Positions 25,656-33,767 of a stretch of DNA of 48,728 nt are shown here, one piece after another (position 1 is the stretch's first letter; the number at the start of each line of letters is the position of its first letter). Below the pieces are notes generated by a model that did not search any database, was not told the DNA's origin, and saw nothing but the letters and a program-made list of their open reading frames with translations. The translations under genes and the position numbers were made by a program. This DNA is from Paenibacillus sp. (GTDB taxonomy: Bacteria; Bacillota; Bacilli; Paenibacillales; Paenibacillaceae), in assembly GCA_031254035.1 (NCBI GenBank), contig JAIRVF010000089.1, positions 1 to 48,728 of the forward strand, read 5' to 3'.

Positions 25656-26438
25656 ATGATTATTACGACAGGGGACAAGGCAGGGGAAGCGATAATACGC
25701 CGGGCCAGAGCCCTGGCATCTCACACGGGATGCCTCTACGTGCCTAGAAGCCGTACGCCACTGGCTAAGATGGCCAAGCTTCACGGAAACGACGACATCA
25801 TCGTTGTTTTGGATGGCGGCGCCAGATTGGTGAGGCCTGGTGAAGAACCAATGGACTTTCACCCCAGCATGGGATTTATCCGTGCGAAGCGGATTCTTAA
25901 AGGAGAAAGTGATCCGATGCTCGATGCGGCGTGTATGCGTGAAGGGGACAGCGTGCTTGATTGTACGGCCGGGCTTGGCACGGATGCGCTTGTATTTTCG
26001 GTGAAGGGTGGCATGGATACCGTAGTAACAGCAGTGGAAAGCTCCCCGTCTTTATCGGCTCTTTTGTCGGAAGGGTTGGCATACTATACCTCCGGTGTTA
26101 ACGAGGTCAATGAATCGATGCGACGAATAAACGTCCTGAACCGAAACCATCTGGACGTACTTCGCTCATTACCGGACCTTAGTATGGACATCGTCTATTT
26201 CGATCCGATGTTCCGTGAGCCATTGATGGATTCTTCAGCGATCCGCCCTTTGCGGTGGTTTGCCAACAGTGAGCCGCTCTCCGAAGAAAGCATCCAAGAA
26301 GCTGTCAGGGTTGCCCGTAAAACGGTGGTACTGAAAGAAAAGCGCGGCAGTGGCGAATTTGCACGTCTCGGATTTACGGAGCAGGAGCGCGCCCATTCTA
26401 AAATTTCATATGGAGTGATCACCGTTGACAGGAGTTAA
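25656..26438 (+). CDS. Class I SAM-dependent methyltransferase (RsmJ-like)
   Basis: The 260-residue protein has motif I as LDCTAGLGTDALVFS near residue 110 and the motif IV region VYFDPMFREPLMDSS near residue 180, a pattern close to RsmJ, the 16S rRNA G1516 methyltransferase of Proteobacteria. An RNA substrate is therefore plausible but not certain in this phylum. The N-terminal 75 residues (RRARALASHTGCLYVPRSRT) form an extra domain. ATG 25656 has TTGGAGA 5 bases upstream. The gene overlaps miaA by 14 bp, so it shares an operon with a tRNA-modification gene. Confidence 0.8.
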   Translation: MIITTGDKAGEAIIRRARALASHTGCLYVPRSRTPLAKMAKLHGNDDIIVVLDGGARLVRPGEEPMDFHPSMGFIRAKRILKGESDPMLDAACMREGDSVLDCTAGLGTDALVFSVKGGMDTVVTAVESSPSLSALLSEGLAYYTSGVNEVNESMRRINVLNRNHLDVLRSLPDLSMDIVYFDPMFREPLMDSSAIRPLRWFANSEPLSEESIQEAVRVARKTVVLKEKRGSGEFARLGFTEQERAHSKISYGVITVDRS

Positions 26439-27417
26439 CATAACCGGGAATAAACCAAAACTGCTCGTGCTTGTCGGCCCGACAGCTGTGGGCAAAACGA
26501 AGCTGAGCATCGAGCTGGCGAAAGAATGGAACTGTGAAATAATTTCTGGGGATTCCATGCAGATCTACCGGGAGATGGATATCGGAACAGCCAAAATCAC
26601 CCGTGACGAAATGCAGGGAATTCCCCATCATTTGATTGATATCCATGGTCCGGATGAGCCGTATTCCGTTGCGGAATTTCAGGGGCAATGCCACCATTTG
26701 ATTCAGGAAATCCAAGGAAAGGGGAAGATTCCCTTTATCGTTGGAGGAACAGGTTTGTACGTGGAATCGGTCTGCTATGATTACCAGTTTGCCCAAGAGG
26801 GAGAGGACAAGGCTTTCCGCGACGAACAGGCCGCTTTTGCAGAGAAAAACGGGGCTGAGGCGCTGCACGCCAAACTGATGGCGGTCGATCCGGTCAGCGC
26901 AGGAAAACTGCATCCGAATGATCAGAGACGAATTATTAGGGCTTTGGAAATCTATCATTTGACAGGCATCCCCCTTTCGGCCCAATTAGAGGGACAAACT
27001 CGGGTATCCCCGTATCAATTGTGCATTGTCGGTTTGACAATGGATAGGCAAATGCTATATAACCGTATTGAAGCCCGCATCGACGAGATGCTGAAGCAGG
27101 GTTTGGTAGAAGAAGTGTCTTCGCTGCTGGACAAGGGCTACGGAATGGACCTGGTCTCGATGCAGGGGCTGGGCTACAAACAGATCGTATCCTATCTTCA
27201 AGGCCGCGAATCGTTTGAAGAGGCGGTTTCGATCCTTAAGAGAGATACACGCCGGTTTGCCAAACGCCAGCTGTCCTGGTTCCGCCATATGAAGGAAATC
27301 TCATGGGTGGATGTCACGGAGCCCGTAAATTTTTCTGCTAAATTGACAGAAATCCGTGATATAATAGCAGGAAAGTTTCTCTCAAATCTTGAATATACTT
27401 CAAAACAATCTAAATGA
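26425..27417 (+). CDS. miaA: tRNA dimethylallyltransferase MiaA
   Basis: The 330-residue enzyme adds a dimethylallyl group to A37 of tRNAs reading UNN codons. P-loop GPTAVGKTKLSIELAKEW lies near residue 17, SGDSMQIYREMDIGTAK and PHHLIDI follow, then GGTGLYVES, NDQRRIIRALEI, and MQGLGYKQIVSYL with RRFAKRQLSWFRH. All are standard for MiaA. The start is TTG 26425, with GGAG 9 bases upstream, inside the end of the methyltransferase gene; no ATG precedes the P-loop. It lies 20 bp before hfq, the order seen in most bacteria. Confidence 0.95.
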   Translation: MTGVNITGNKPKLLVLVGPTAVGKTKLSIELAKEWNCEIISGDSMQIYREMDIGTAKITRDEMQGIPHHLIDIHGPDEPYSVAEFQGQCHHLIQEIQGKGKIPFIVGGTGLYVESVCYDYQFAQEGEDKAFRDEQAAFAEKNGAEALHAKLMAVDPVSAGKLHPNDQRRIIRALEIYHLTGIPLSAQLEGQTRVSPYQLCIVGLTMDRQMLYNRIEARIDEMLKQGLVEEVSSLLDKGYGMDLVSMQGLGYKQIVSYLQGRESFEEAVSILKRDTRRFAKRQLSWFRHMKEISWVDVTEPVNFSAKLTEIRDIIAGKFLSNLEYTSKQSK

Positions 27418-27437
27418 AACGTTGGGGGTACGGGTAA

Positions 27438-27677
27438 ATGAACAAATCCATTAATATCCAAGATACATTCTTAAACCAGCTGCGCAAGGAAAATATCCCA
27501 GTTACCATTTTTCTCGTGAACGGATTTCAGATTCGCGGCACCATCAAAGCGTTTGATAACTTTACTGTTGTAGTCGACACTGATGGTAAGCAGCAAATGC
27601 TGTTCAAACATGCCATTTCCACAGTTACACCTCAACGCAATGTTTCATTAATGCAGGAAACACAAAACGAGGGCTAA
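27438..27677 (+). CDS. hfq: RNA-binding protein Hfq
   Basis: The 79-residue Sm-like protein forms a hexamer that binds small RNAs and mRNA. Sm1 reads [19 protein letters not shown] and [18 protein letters not shown]; Sm2 contains [11 protein letters not shown], the YKHAI-type motif with Phe instead of Tyr at the first position. The N-terminal NIQDTFLNQ is conserved. GGGGGT precedes ATG 27438. It follows miaA closely and has a hairpin terminator 117 bp downstream. Confidence 0.97.
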   Translation: MNKSINIQDTFLNQLRKENIPVTIFLVNGFQIRGTIKAFDNFTVVVDTDGKQQMLFKHAISTVTPQRNVSLMQETQNEG

Positions 27678-27793
27678 CGGACGTAATTTGAAACTTTTTA
27701 TGGATGATTTTCGTCTAAGTATATAGGCGGTGCTGGGTGGACTTTCTTGATGCCACTTTGCAGATGTCTGTAGGCATAGGGATTGGAGCGGAG

Positions 27794-27817
27794 CAACCTT
27801 GTCAAGGTTGTTCTTTT
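27794..27817 (+). terminator. Terminator downstream of hfq
   Basis: CAACCTT (27794-27800), loop GTC, AAGGTTG (27804-27810), followed by TTCTTTT. Confidence 0.6.
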
Positions 27818-27842
27818 CATTCCGAAACCGGAAACCATCTTA

Positions 27843-27914
27843 AAGTGTGTGTTCAAGAAGGTCGGTTTTCAGCACCGAGAAGATTGGAGTTAGACTTTTT
27901 GAACAACCTCTTAA
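27843..27914. repeat. Dispersed repeat copy C (inverted, internally deleted)
   Basis: Read on the minus strand it starts AAGAGGTTGTTCAAAAAGTC and ends CTTCTCGGTGCTGAAAACCG plus CTTCTTGAAC. Both ends match copy A, but about 100 bases of the copy A interior are missing. The inverted ends are GTTCAAGAAG (27851-27860) and CTTTTTGAAC (27895-27904). Confidence 0.7.
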
Positions 27915-27933
27915 AAGGGAGTCAGGAGGCACC

Positions 27934-30600
27934 ATGGATAACAATAAACTGTCGCGGACGGGCAACAGAAATAAAGAACAGCCCTCCAAGACGCCTAAGA
28001 AAAAGAAAAAAAAGCTGTCACGTAAACGAGTATTCTGGAGTTTGTTTTTTACTTGCGCATTAGCCGTATTCTGTGCCTTGGCGGGGTATTTGTACATCTC
28101 TATCAACGGAGAACGGCTGTATCAGGCTAACAAGGACAAAATCACGGTTCATGAAACTTCAAAGGTTTACGACCGCAACGGCAAGCTGATGGGTGAACTT
28201 TCCCTCCAAAAAAGCGACCCGGTAAAAAGCGAAGACATTCCGGTACTTCTAAAGCAAGCCTTTGTGGCTACAGAGGATAAACGGTTTTATGAGCATGCAG
28301 GTGTCGATCTTTGGGCGATCGGCCGCGCGGCTGTCAAAGATATCATTGCCCGCTCCAAAGTAGAGGGCGGTAGTACGCTTACCCAGCAGCTGGCCAAAAA
28401 TATCTTTTTGACCCGCGACAAGACCTTCTTCCGTAAGGCAACGGAAGTTTCCATTGCGCTTGCACTCGACCGAAACCTGACCAAAGACGAAATTATTACG
28501 ATGTATTTGAACCGGATTAATTTCGGCGGACAGATTTACGGCATCAAGGAAGCATCCAAATACTATTTCGGCCAAAGCGATTTGAATAAGTTGGATGTTT
28601 GGCAAATGGCGACCTTGGCCGCCATGCCGAAGGGGCCATCTAAGTACAATCCGGTTCGCAATCCCGATCTTTCCATGCAGCGCCGTGCGGTCGTTCTGAC
28701 CCTGATGGCTGAGCAGGGCTACATCACGGTAGACCAAGCGGAGCAGGCGAAGACGGTCGTTTACAATTACGAACCGCCGAAGAAAAAGCAAAACTATCAG
28801 AACTTCGTGGATTATGTAATGAACGAAGCAGAAGACGTAATGAATCTGACAGAAGATGATCTAAACATCGGCGGTTACAAAATCTATACGACGATGGATG
28901 CCGACGCCCAGAAAGTGCTCGAGAAAGAATTTGCCGACGCGTCAAACTTCGAGAAGAGCAAGGACGATCAGATTGTTCAGGGTTCTATGGTCATCATGAA
29001 TCAAGAGAACGGAGCCCTGGTCGCGCTGCTCGGCGGGCGTGATTATGAACGTAAAGGTTACAGCCGCGCGACGAACAGCCGTCGTCAGCCAGGTTCGGCA
29101 TTTAAGCCGATCGCAGTTTATGGTCCGGCGCTCGAAACCGGCAAATATAGTATGAATTCTCCGCTGAGCAATAAAAAGCAATGCTTCGGCAAATATTGCC
29201 CAGGTAATCTGCACGGATATTCGGACACGATCGGTATGGCGGATGCCATTACCAGGTCCGAAAATATACCTGCTGTATGGCTGCTCAATGAAATCGGTGT
29301 GAAAACGGGCTTTAATTTTGCGAAAAGTCTAGGCATCCAACTGACTGATGATGACAAGAATCTGTCCATGGCGCTTGGCGGAACCAGCAAAGGGACTAAC
29401 ACACTTGAGATGGCACAAGCTTACGGTGCTTTCGCTAACGGCGGTCAATTTAACGAAGCTTTTTCTATTAAGCAGATTGTGAACAGTGACGGAAAAGCCG
29501 TGTATACACACAAAGATAACCCCAAGAAGGTTATGGGGGAAGATACCGCCTATCAAATGACTAAAATGATGCAAAACGTTGTCAACGAAGGTACAGGGAA
29601 AAAGGCTAGAATTAATAGACCCGTTGCGGGCAAAACGGGTACGACGCAGAGCGGGATTTCGGGCTTGAAATCCAACCGGGACGTCTGGTTCGTTGGTTAC
29701 ACACCTGAACTGACTGCAGCGCTATGGATGGGTTATGACAATCCAGATAAAAACCACTTGCTTCGCAACAGCAGTGGTTTGGCCGCAGCATTCTGGGGGA
29801 AAGTGATGGATCAGGCCCTGCAAAAATTCCCTGCCAAACAATTTAAGGAACCTGTCAATATGAAACAACCGGAGCCACCTCCGGTCGAGGAAACACCTCT
29901 GCAAGTCAGTGGACTAATCGCAACCTACAGTCCTACTACGCAAACCGTATCCCTGTCATGGAGCGGAACGAGTAATGATAATGCTTTTTACCGCGTGTAC
30001 CGCAAGGAAGCATCCGAGTCGAGCTTTTCGGTGCTCGGGGATAAATTATCGGGGACCGGATTGGATGACATCAGCGTGGCAGTCGGGCAGACATACGAAT
30101 ATTATGTAACGGCTGTATCGACTGATACCGAAACAGAGTCCGCTCCTTCGAATAAAGTAACTGTTCCGATCGAAGCACAGCCGGAAAAGCCGCTCCCACC
30201 AGATGAGAATACCGGCGATAATGGGCAGAACGGAAACGGTAATGCCGGCCAGGATCAAAACCAGGGTGGAGACTCCGGCAACGGACAGGGGAACGGAAAC
30301 CAAGGTAATGGAACGGATAATGGCAACGACACTGGGAATAATGGAGCCGGTAATGGAAACAGCAATGGAAACAGTAATGGAAACAGTGGTGACAACAACA
30401 ATGCTAATGGCGGAACGGGCAATGGTAACGGACAGGACAGTGGAAACGGCTCCGGTACCGGGGGCTCCGATCAAGGAGTGACGGCTCCGCCAGACAACGG
30501 AAACGGAAGCTCCACAGATTCCGGCGCTACTTCTGATGGAGTCAAAAAGCTGGACAATACCGGTTCTGGAGCGGTTGAAATTGATACAATCAACCCTTAA
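27934..30600 (+). CDS. Class A penicillin-binding protein (PBP1A type)
   Basis: The 888-residue bifunctional peptidoglycan synthase has a basic cytosolic tail (KKKKKKLSRKR), one membrane helix near residues 30-52, a GT51 glycosyltransferase domain (EDKRFYEHAGVD, EGGSTLTQQLAKN), a transpeptidase domain with Ser388-Ala-Phe-Lys391 (SxxK in RQPGSAFKP), SxN as SEN in ITRSENIPAVW, and KTGTT at residue 567. An FN3 domain (about residues 660-740) and a long Gly/Asn-rich tail follow. ATG 27934 has AGGAGG 5 bases upstream; the ORF extension upstream is repeat sequence. It is monocistronic, with its own terminator. Confidence 0.93.
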   Translation: MDNNKLSRTGNRNKEQPSKTPKKKKKKLSRKRVFWSLFFTCALAVFCALAGYLYISINGERLYQANKDKITVHETSKVYDRNGKLMGELSLQKSDPVKSEDIPVLLKQAFVATEDKRFYEHAGVDLWAIGRAAVKDIIARSKVEGGSTLTQQLAKNIFLTRDKTFFRKATEVSIALALDRNLTKDEIITMYLNRINFGGQIYGIKEASKYYFGQSDLNKLDVWQMATLAAMPKGPSKYNPVRNPDLSMQRRAVVLTLMAEQGYITVDQAEQAKTVVYNYEPPKKKQNYQNFVDYVMNEAEDVMNLTEDDLNIGGYKIYTTMDADAQKVLEKEFADASNFEKSKDDQIVQGSMVIMNQENGALVALLGGRDYERKGYSRATNSRRQPGSAFKPIAVYGPALETGKYSMNSPLSNKKQCFGKYCPGNLHGYSDTIGMADAITRSENIPAVWLLNEIGVKTGFNFAKSLGIQLTDDDKNLSMALGGTSKGTNTLEMAQAYGAFANGGQFNEAFSIKQIVNSDGKAVYTHKDNPKKVMGEDTAYQMTKMMQNVVNEGTGKKARINRPVAGKTGTTQSGISGLKSNRDVWFVGYTPELTAALWMGYDNPDKNHLLRNSSGLAAAFWGKVMDQALQKFPAKQFKEPVNMKQPEPPPVEETPLQVSGLIATYSPTTQTVSLSWSGTSNDNAFYRVYRKEASESSFSVLGDKLSGTGLDDISVAVGQTYEYYVTAVSTDTETESAPSNKVTVPIEAQPEKPLPPDENTGDNGQNGNGNAGQDQNQGGDSGNGQGNGNQGNGTDNGNDTGNNGAGNGNSNGNSNGNSGDNNNANGGTGNGNGQDSGNGSGTGGSDQGVTAPPDNGNGSSTDSGATSDGVKKLDNTGSGAVEIDTINP

Positions 30601-30617
30601 TCTTGTTTGGAACATGC

Positions 30618-30656
30618 AAAAGAGCCTCCGATTGGTTTCCGATTGGGGGCTCTTTT
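30618..30656 (+). terminator. Terminator after the PBP gene
   Basis: AAAAGAGCC (30618-30626) and GGCTCTTTT (30648-30656) form the stem; the 3' arm supplies the T-run. Confidence 0.75.
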
Positions 30657-30790
30657 CATTTTGTCGCTTCAGGTTTTGAGAAATTCGCATTTCTACAACG
30701 GGCTATGCTTGCACTATTTTCAACTTATATTTTGAGTGTGTTTCCTAAATGTGATAAGCTGAAGCTAACATATTGGAGAGGGAAATTTCC

Positions 30791-31348
30791 ATGAAACGAA
30801 AATTTGGAGATCGTGCGAACTGGCGCCGGATTTCCCGCCGGCGTTTTGCCTGCCGTTATGTTGAAAGTGAGAACTTCACGGGGTACATAACGCTCTACAC
30901 CATTTATAATTTAAAAGAGCCACTTTGGAAGCATTACGGGACCCATACGTATCGGATCGCGGATAAAGGCTACTCGTGGCTGCAGTACTTTCCTAAGAAC
31001 AGTCATTACATCGTCACGGCGATGTTTGATGAACGCCAGGAGATCATTCAGTGGTATATAGACACCTGCAAGACGCAGGGGGTGACCGAACAAGGGGTTC
31101 CCTGGTTTGATGATCTGTATTTGGACATCGTCGTCCTGAGAAATGGTGAGGTTTTTTTGTTGGATGAGGATGAACTGGAAGAAGCCCTAGCGCGTGGGAT
31201 CATCACGAAAGAAGACCATATACTTGCGACGACTACCGCGCGGGAAGTGCTGCATGATATTGATGCACATACGTTTCCTTATTTTCTGATGTCGCTGGAT
31301 CATCGTAAACGGCTGTTCGAGAACGGAGATTTCAGGAGGAAGACATGA
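30791..31348 (+). CDS. DUF402 nucleoside tri/diphosphate phosphatase, YgaC/Ntdp-like
   Basis: The 185-residue protein belongs to the DUF402 family with YgaC of Bacillus and Ntdp of Staphylococcus, which hydrolyse nucleoside tri- and diphosphates. Visible motifs are WKHYGTHTYRIADKGYSWLQ, YIDTCKTQGVTEQGVPWFDDLYLDIVV (acidic metal-binding cluster) and LLDEDELEEAL. GGAGAGGG precedes ATG 30791. It overlaps the next gene by 4 bp (ATGA), so the two are translationally coupled. Confidence 0.85.
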   Translation: MKRKFGDRANWRRISRRRFACRYVESENFTGYITLYTIYNLKEPLWKHYGTHTYRIADKGYSWLQYFPKNSHYIVTAMFDERQEIIQWYIDTCKTQGVTEQGVPWFDDLYLDIVVLRNGEVFLLDEDELEEALARGIITKEDHILATTTAREVLHDIDAHTFPYFLMSLDHRKRLFENGDFRRKT

Positions 31349-32004
31349 ACAGATATGAACAAGGACCAGTCATATTGACAAGAAAAAGGCGCTCCCCGCT
31401 AAAAATTGCCCTCATTAGTTTTCTTGCGCTTGCCATCCTCGGTCTTCTGTGGTCCGGGTATGTGTGGTGGAAAATGGACAACACGACAAGTTCGAGTCTT
31501 AACGGAACAAGTGATGTCGGCATTGTTTTGGGGGCATCGATGTGGGGGGATTCTCCGAGCCCGGGGCTTAAGGAACGACTGGATGAAGCGCTGAAACTCT
31601 ATCGAGAGAAGAAATTCAAATCTATAATCGTCAGTGGAGGGTTGGACAAGCCCGAATACAAGTATACGGAAGCCGAAGGCATGAGAAATTATTTGGTTGA
31701 GCAGGGCGTGCCGGAAGCGTCTATCATATTGGAAAATAAAGCGCGAAGCACCTATGAGAATTTGCTATACAGCCAGGAAATCATGGAAGAGTATGGGTTT
31801 TCAAGTGCGGTCATCGTCACTCATCAATATCACGGCATGCGTTCCAAGGAAATTGCGTCCTATTTGAATTATGAAGATCCACGGCTCGGTTTGACGGAAT
31901 CGCGTGCGCTCAAAATGATATACCATAAGCCCCGGGAGATCCTGGCCTACACAAAATGGAAGGCTGATGAGCTGTTCTTCTGGCTTGGCTGGAAAAAGAC
32001 TTAA
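31345..32004 (+). CDS. YdcF/ElyC family (DUF218) membrane protein
   Basis: The 219-residue protein has one N-terminal membrane helix (about residues 20-43) after a basic start, then the DUF218 domain: DVGIVLGASMWGD, SIIVSGGLDKPEYKYTEAEGM, and ENKARSTYENLLYSQEIM, ending VIVTHQYHGMRS. Family members (SanA, ElyC, YdcF) act in envelope integrity or antibiotic tolerance; the reaction is not established. It is coupled to the DUF402 gene by an ATGA overlap. Confidence 0.85.
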   Translation: MNRYEQGPVILTRKRRSPLKIALISFLALAILGLLWSGYVWWKMDNTTSSSLNGTSDVGIVLGASMWGDSPSPGLKERLDEALKLYREKKFKSIIVSGGLDKPEYKYTEAEGMRNYLVEQGVPEASIILENKARSTYENLLYSQEIMEEYGFSSAVIVTHQYHGMRSKEIASYLNYEDPRLGLTESRALKMIYHKPREILAYTKWKADELFFWLGWKKT

Positions 32005-32080
32005 AACTGCTAATAACCATCACTGAAGTAGAATACATTGAATAGAGAATATATCTCTCTAGATATGAGGTGATGGGTGC

Positions 32081-32296
32081 ATGAACGGGCGTATTGCGGC
32101 CGCGAACGGCCGGCCGAAAGGCAGGCCATCCAGACAAATCAATGTTATTTTACGCAACCATGAACCTCCTGTACTTAGCAATGCTGTTCCCGAAAAGGAA
32201 TCTGCGCCGGTACAAAAAAATGTTGTACAGATCAGCTTATAGGTTTTCAAAGGGAATCCGGGGACGGGGAAACAATCGTTGCGCGGATTTAAGTGA
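32081..32296 (+). pseudogene. spoVK: Decayed native spoVK (AAA ATPase)
   Basis: GAGGTG precedes ATG 32081, which opens a typical Paenibacillus-like SpoVK N-terminus (RPSRQINVILRNHEPPVL). At residue 54 a TAG (32240-32242) interrupts, and the same frame then reads directly VFKGNPGTGK, the Walker A region, meaning that the roughly 40-60 residues normally between were lost by an in-frame deletion. One base later the frame breaks (KTIVARI continues in a shifted frame), and everything beyond is gone. The position between the YdcF gene and hflX is exactly the syntenic spoVK site. An intact homologue follows 131 bp downstream. Confidence 0.8.
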
Positions 32297-32377
32297 AGGA
32301 GAAGTAAAGAGAAGTAAATATATCCTTATGTGTAAAAATCGAAAATAGGAACATTCTAGCTTGTTTCAGTACACCTT

Positions 32378-32407
32378 GCATGATAATGGACAGCAAACGC
32401 ATATAAT
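32378..32407 (+). promoter_or_regulatory. Sigma-E-like promoter of the intact spoVK homologue
   Basis: CATATAAT (32400-32407) resembles the sigma-E -10 CATACAMT, and GCATGATA (32378-32385) is a fair -35 at 14 bases spacing. Sigma-E control would fit a SpoVK role. It is 21 bp before the start codon. Confidence 0.4.
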
Positions 32408-32427
32408 GCTGTTATGAGGTGATTAAT

Positions 32428-33399
32428 TTGGGTCAAAGCTCAAGGCAAATTACTATCAATGAAGCGAGGATGAATATTACATTTAAAAGTCAGGATGGAA
32501 ATGAGTCGATTAGTGGTAGTGATGTGCCATTAACCTTTCCACAGCAAACTGATCCAACTAAAGAAGTTTTTTATGAGCTTAATAGTATGATTGGGCTTGA
32601 AAAAGTAAAAGGATTAATATACGAAATCTATGCCTTTTTGCAAATTGCTCAAATGCGTCAAGATGCAGGACTAAAAGTTGGAACGCAATCTTTCCACATG
32701 TTATTTTCCGGAAACCCAGGCACGGGAAAAACAACTGTAGCACGGATTATCGCCAAGCTTTTTCAAAAGATGGGCGTCCTGAGTAAAGGTCATTTGATTG
32801 AAGTGGAGCGAGCCGATCTGGTCGGCGAATATATCGGTCATACCGCCCAGAAAACAAGGGATTTGGTTAAAAAAGCGCTTGGGGGTATTCTTTTTATTGA
32901 TGAGGCGTACAGTCTTGCCCGTGGTGGAGAGAAGGATTTTGGCAAAGAAGCTATCGATTGTCTTGTAAAAGTTATGGAAGATAAACACCAAGATTTAATT
33001 GTCATTCTTGCTGGTTATCCAAATGAAATGGATATGTTTATGGAAACCAATACAGGTCTGCCTTCACGCTTTCCGATTAAAATCGATTTTCCCGATTACA
33101 CCATTGAAGAACTGGTTCAGATAGCAAACAAAATGACTAAAGAAAGGGATTATAATCTTACGGTAGAAACAAGTCGAAAGCTTAGGGATATAATTTTGGA
33201 TGAAAAAATTAGTGAGATTAATTTTAGTAATGCGCGTTTTGTTCGTAATGTAATTGAGAAATCAATCCGCCACCAAGCTGTTCGCTTAATGAGCAAAAAT
33301 ACGAAGTTATCAAAAAGTGAGTTAATGGACATTCTTCCTAAGGACATAATTACTCAATTAGAGACGAATAATGCAAAGCCAGAAAGTGCTATTTCCTGA
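32428..33399 (+). CDS. spoVK: SpoVK-like AAA+ ATPase (CbxX/CfqX family)
   Basis: The 323-residue ATPase belongs to the CbxX/SpoVK group, required for spore maturation in Bacillus. Walker A is GNPGTGKTTVARI near residue 94, the pore/adaptor region reads HLIEVERADLVGEYIGHTAQ, Walker B is GILFIDEAYSLARGG, sensor 1 is VILAGY, and the arginine finger lies in GLPSRFP. The N-terminal 55 residues (SSRQITINEARMNITF) parallel, weakly, the start of the decayed copy. TTG 32428 is chosen because GAGGTG ends 6 bases upstream. Base composition is clearly AT-richer than the core genes around it, so it looks acquired or strongly diverged. Confidence 0.85.
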   Translation: MGQSSRQITINEARMNITFKSQDGNESISGSDVPLTFPQQTDPTKEVFYELNSMIGLEKVKGLIYEIYAFLQIAQMRQDAGLKVGTQSFHMLFSGNPGTGKTTVARIIAKLFQKMGVLSKGHLIEVERADLVGEYIGHTAQKTRDLVKKALGGILFIDEAYSLARGGEKDFGKEAIDCLVKVMEDKHQDLIVILAGYPNEMDMFMETNTGLPSRFPIKIDFPDYTIEELVQIANKMTKERDYNLTVETSRKLRDIILDEKISEINFSNARFVRNVIEKSIRHQAVRLMSKNTKLSKSELMDILPKDIITQLETNNAKPESAIS

Positions 33400-33415
33400 T
33401 TGAGAAAACATCAGA

Positions 33416-33449
33416 AGCCTTGGTCACAAAGATCAAGGCTATTGTTTAT
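33416..33449 (+). terminator. Terminator of the spoVK homologue
   Basis: AGCCTTGGTC (33416-33425), loop ACAAA, GATCAAGGCT (33431-33440) with one G-T pair, followed by ATTGTTT. Confidence 0.65.
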
Positions 33450-33767
33450 GCTCGGAGCTGTTTTCTCCAATTGCAAACATGAAGAAACAATCCGATGCCC
33501 ATCAGTTAGAAAATTTCCTGAATCAATAATCACTTTTAAGATCCATAAAAGAAAGAGGTGGAGAGAAGTCGATATACAGAATTATATGTGGCAGGTATAA
33601 TTAAAGCGCTAAGAGAAATTGAGGATAAGGTTTTTGTTGTAGATAGGCACATAAATTTCCGAGTTGATGGTGAAAGTAAGAGATTACATTTTGATGCCGC
33701 AGGCGATAATGAAATTAAGACAGCATCTGATACAGGAAAAAAATGAAACCGAACGGGGCACTATTCA
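33450..33767. other. AT-rich gap before hflX with one doubtful small ORF
   Basis: A GTG-started frame at 33558-33746 (62 residues, with YTELYVAGIIKALREIEDKV) has a weak AAAGAG upstream and no recognised family. The gap has the same AT-rich character as the intact spoVK homologue and may be part of the same insertion. Confidence 0.3.

Larger units (their letters stand above)
27678..27933. other. Gap between hfq and the PBP gene, holding a terminator and repeat copy C
   Basis: The 256 bp contain no gene. A terminator-like hairpin lies at 27794-27817, and an inverted copy of the dispersed repeat at 27843-27914 ends 10 bp before the ribosome binding site of the penicillin-binding protein gene. 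Confidence 0.5.

Noticed and set aside
27847..27933. N-terminal extension of the PBP gene
   Set aside because: The extension is repeat copy C translated in frame. AGGAGG at 27924-27929 fixes the start at 27934.
30200..30470. CRISPR-like repeat spacing in the PBP gene
   Set aside because: The repeats are short, in frame and code for Gly/Asn; there are no unique spacers and no cas genes in the window.
30046..30690. 214-codon minus-strand ORF opposite the PBP tail
   Set aside because: It is a low-complexity Ser/Ile/Val frame created by the Gly/Asn repeats on the other strand.
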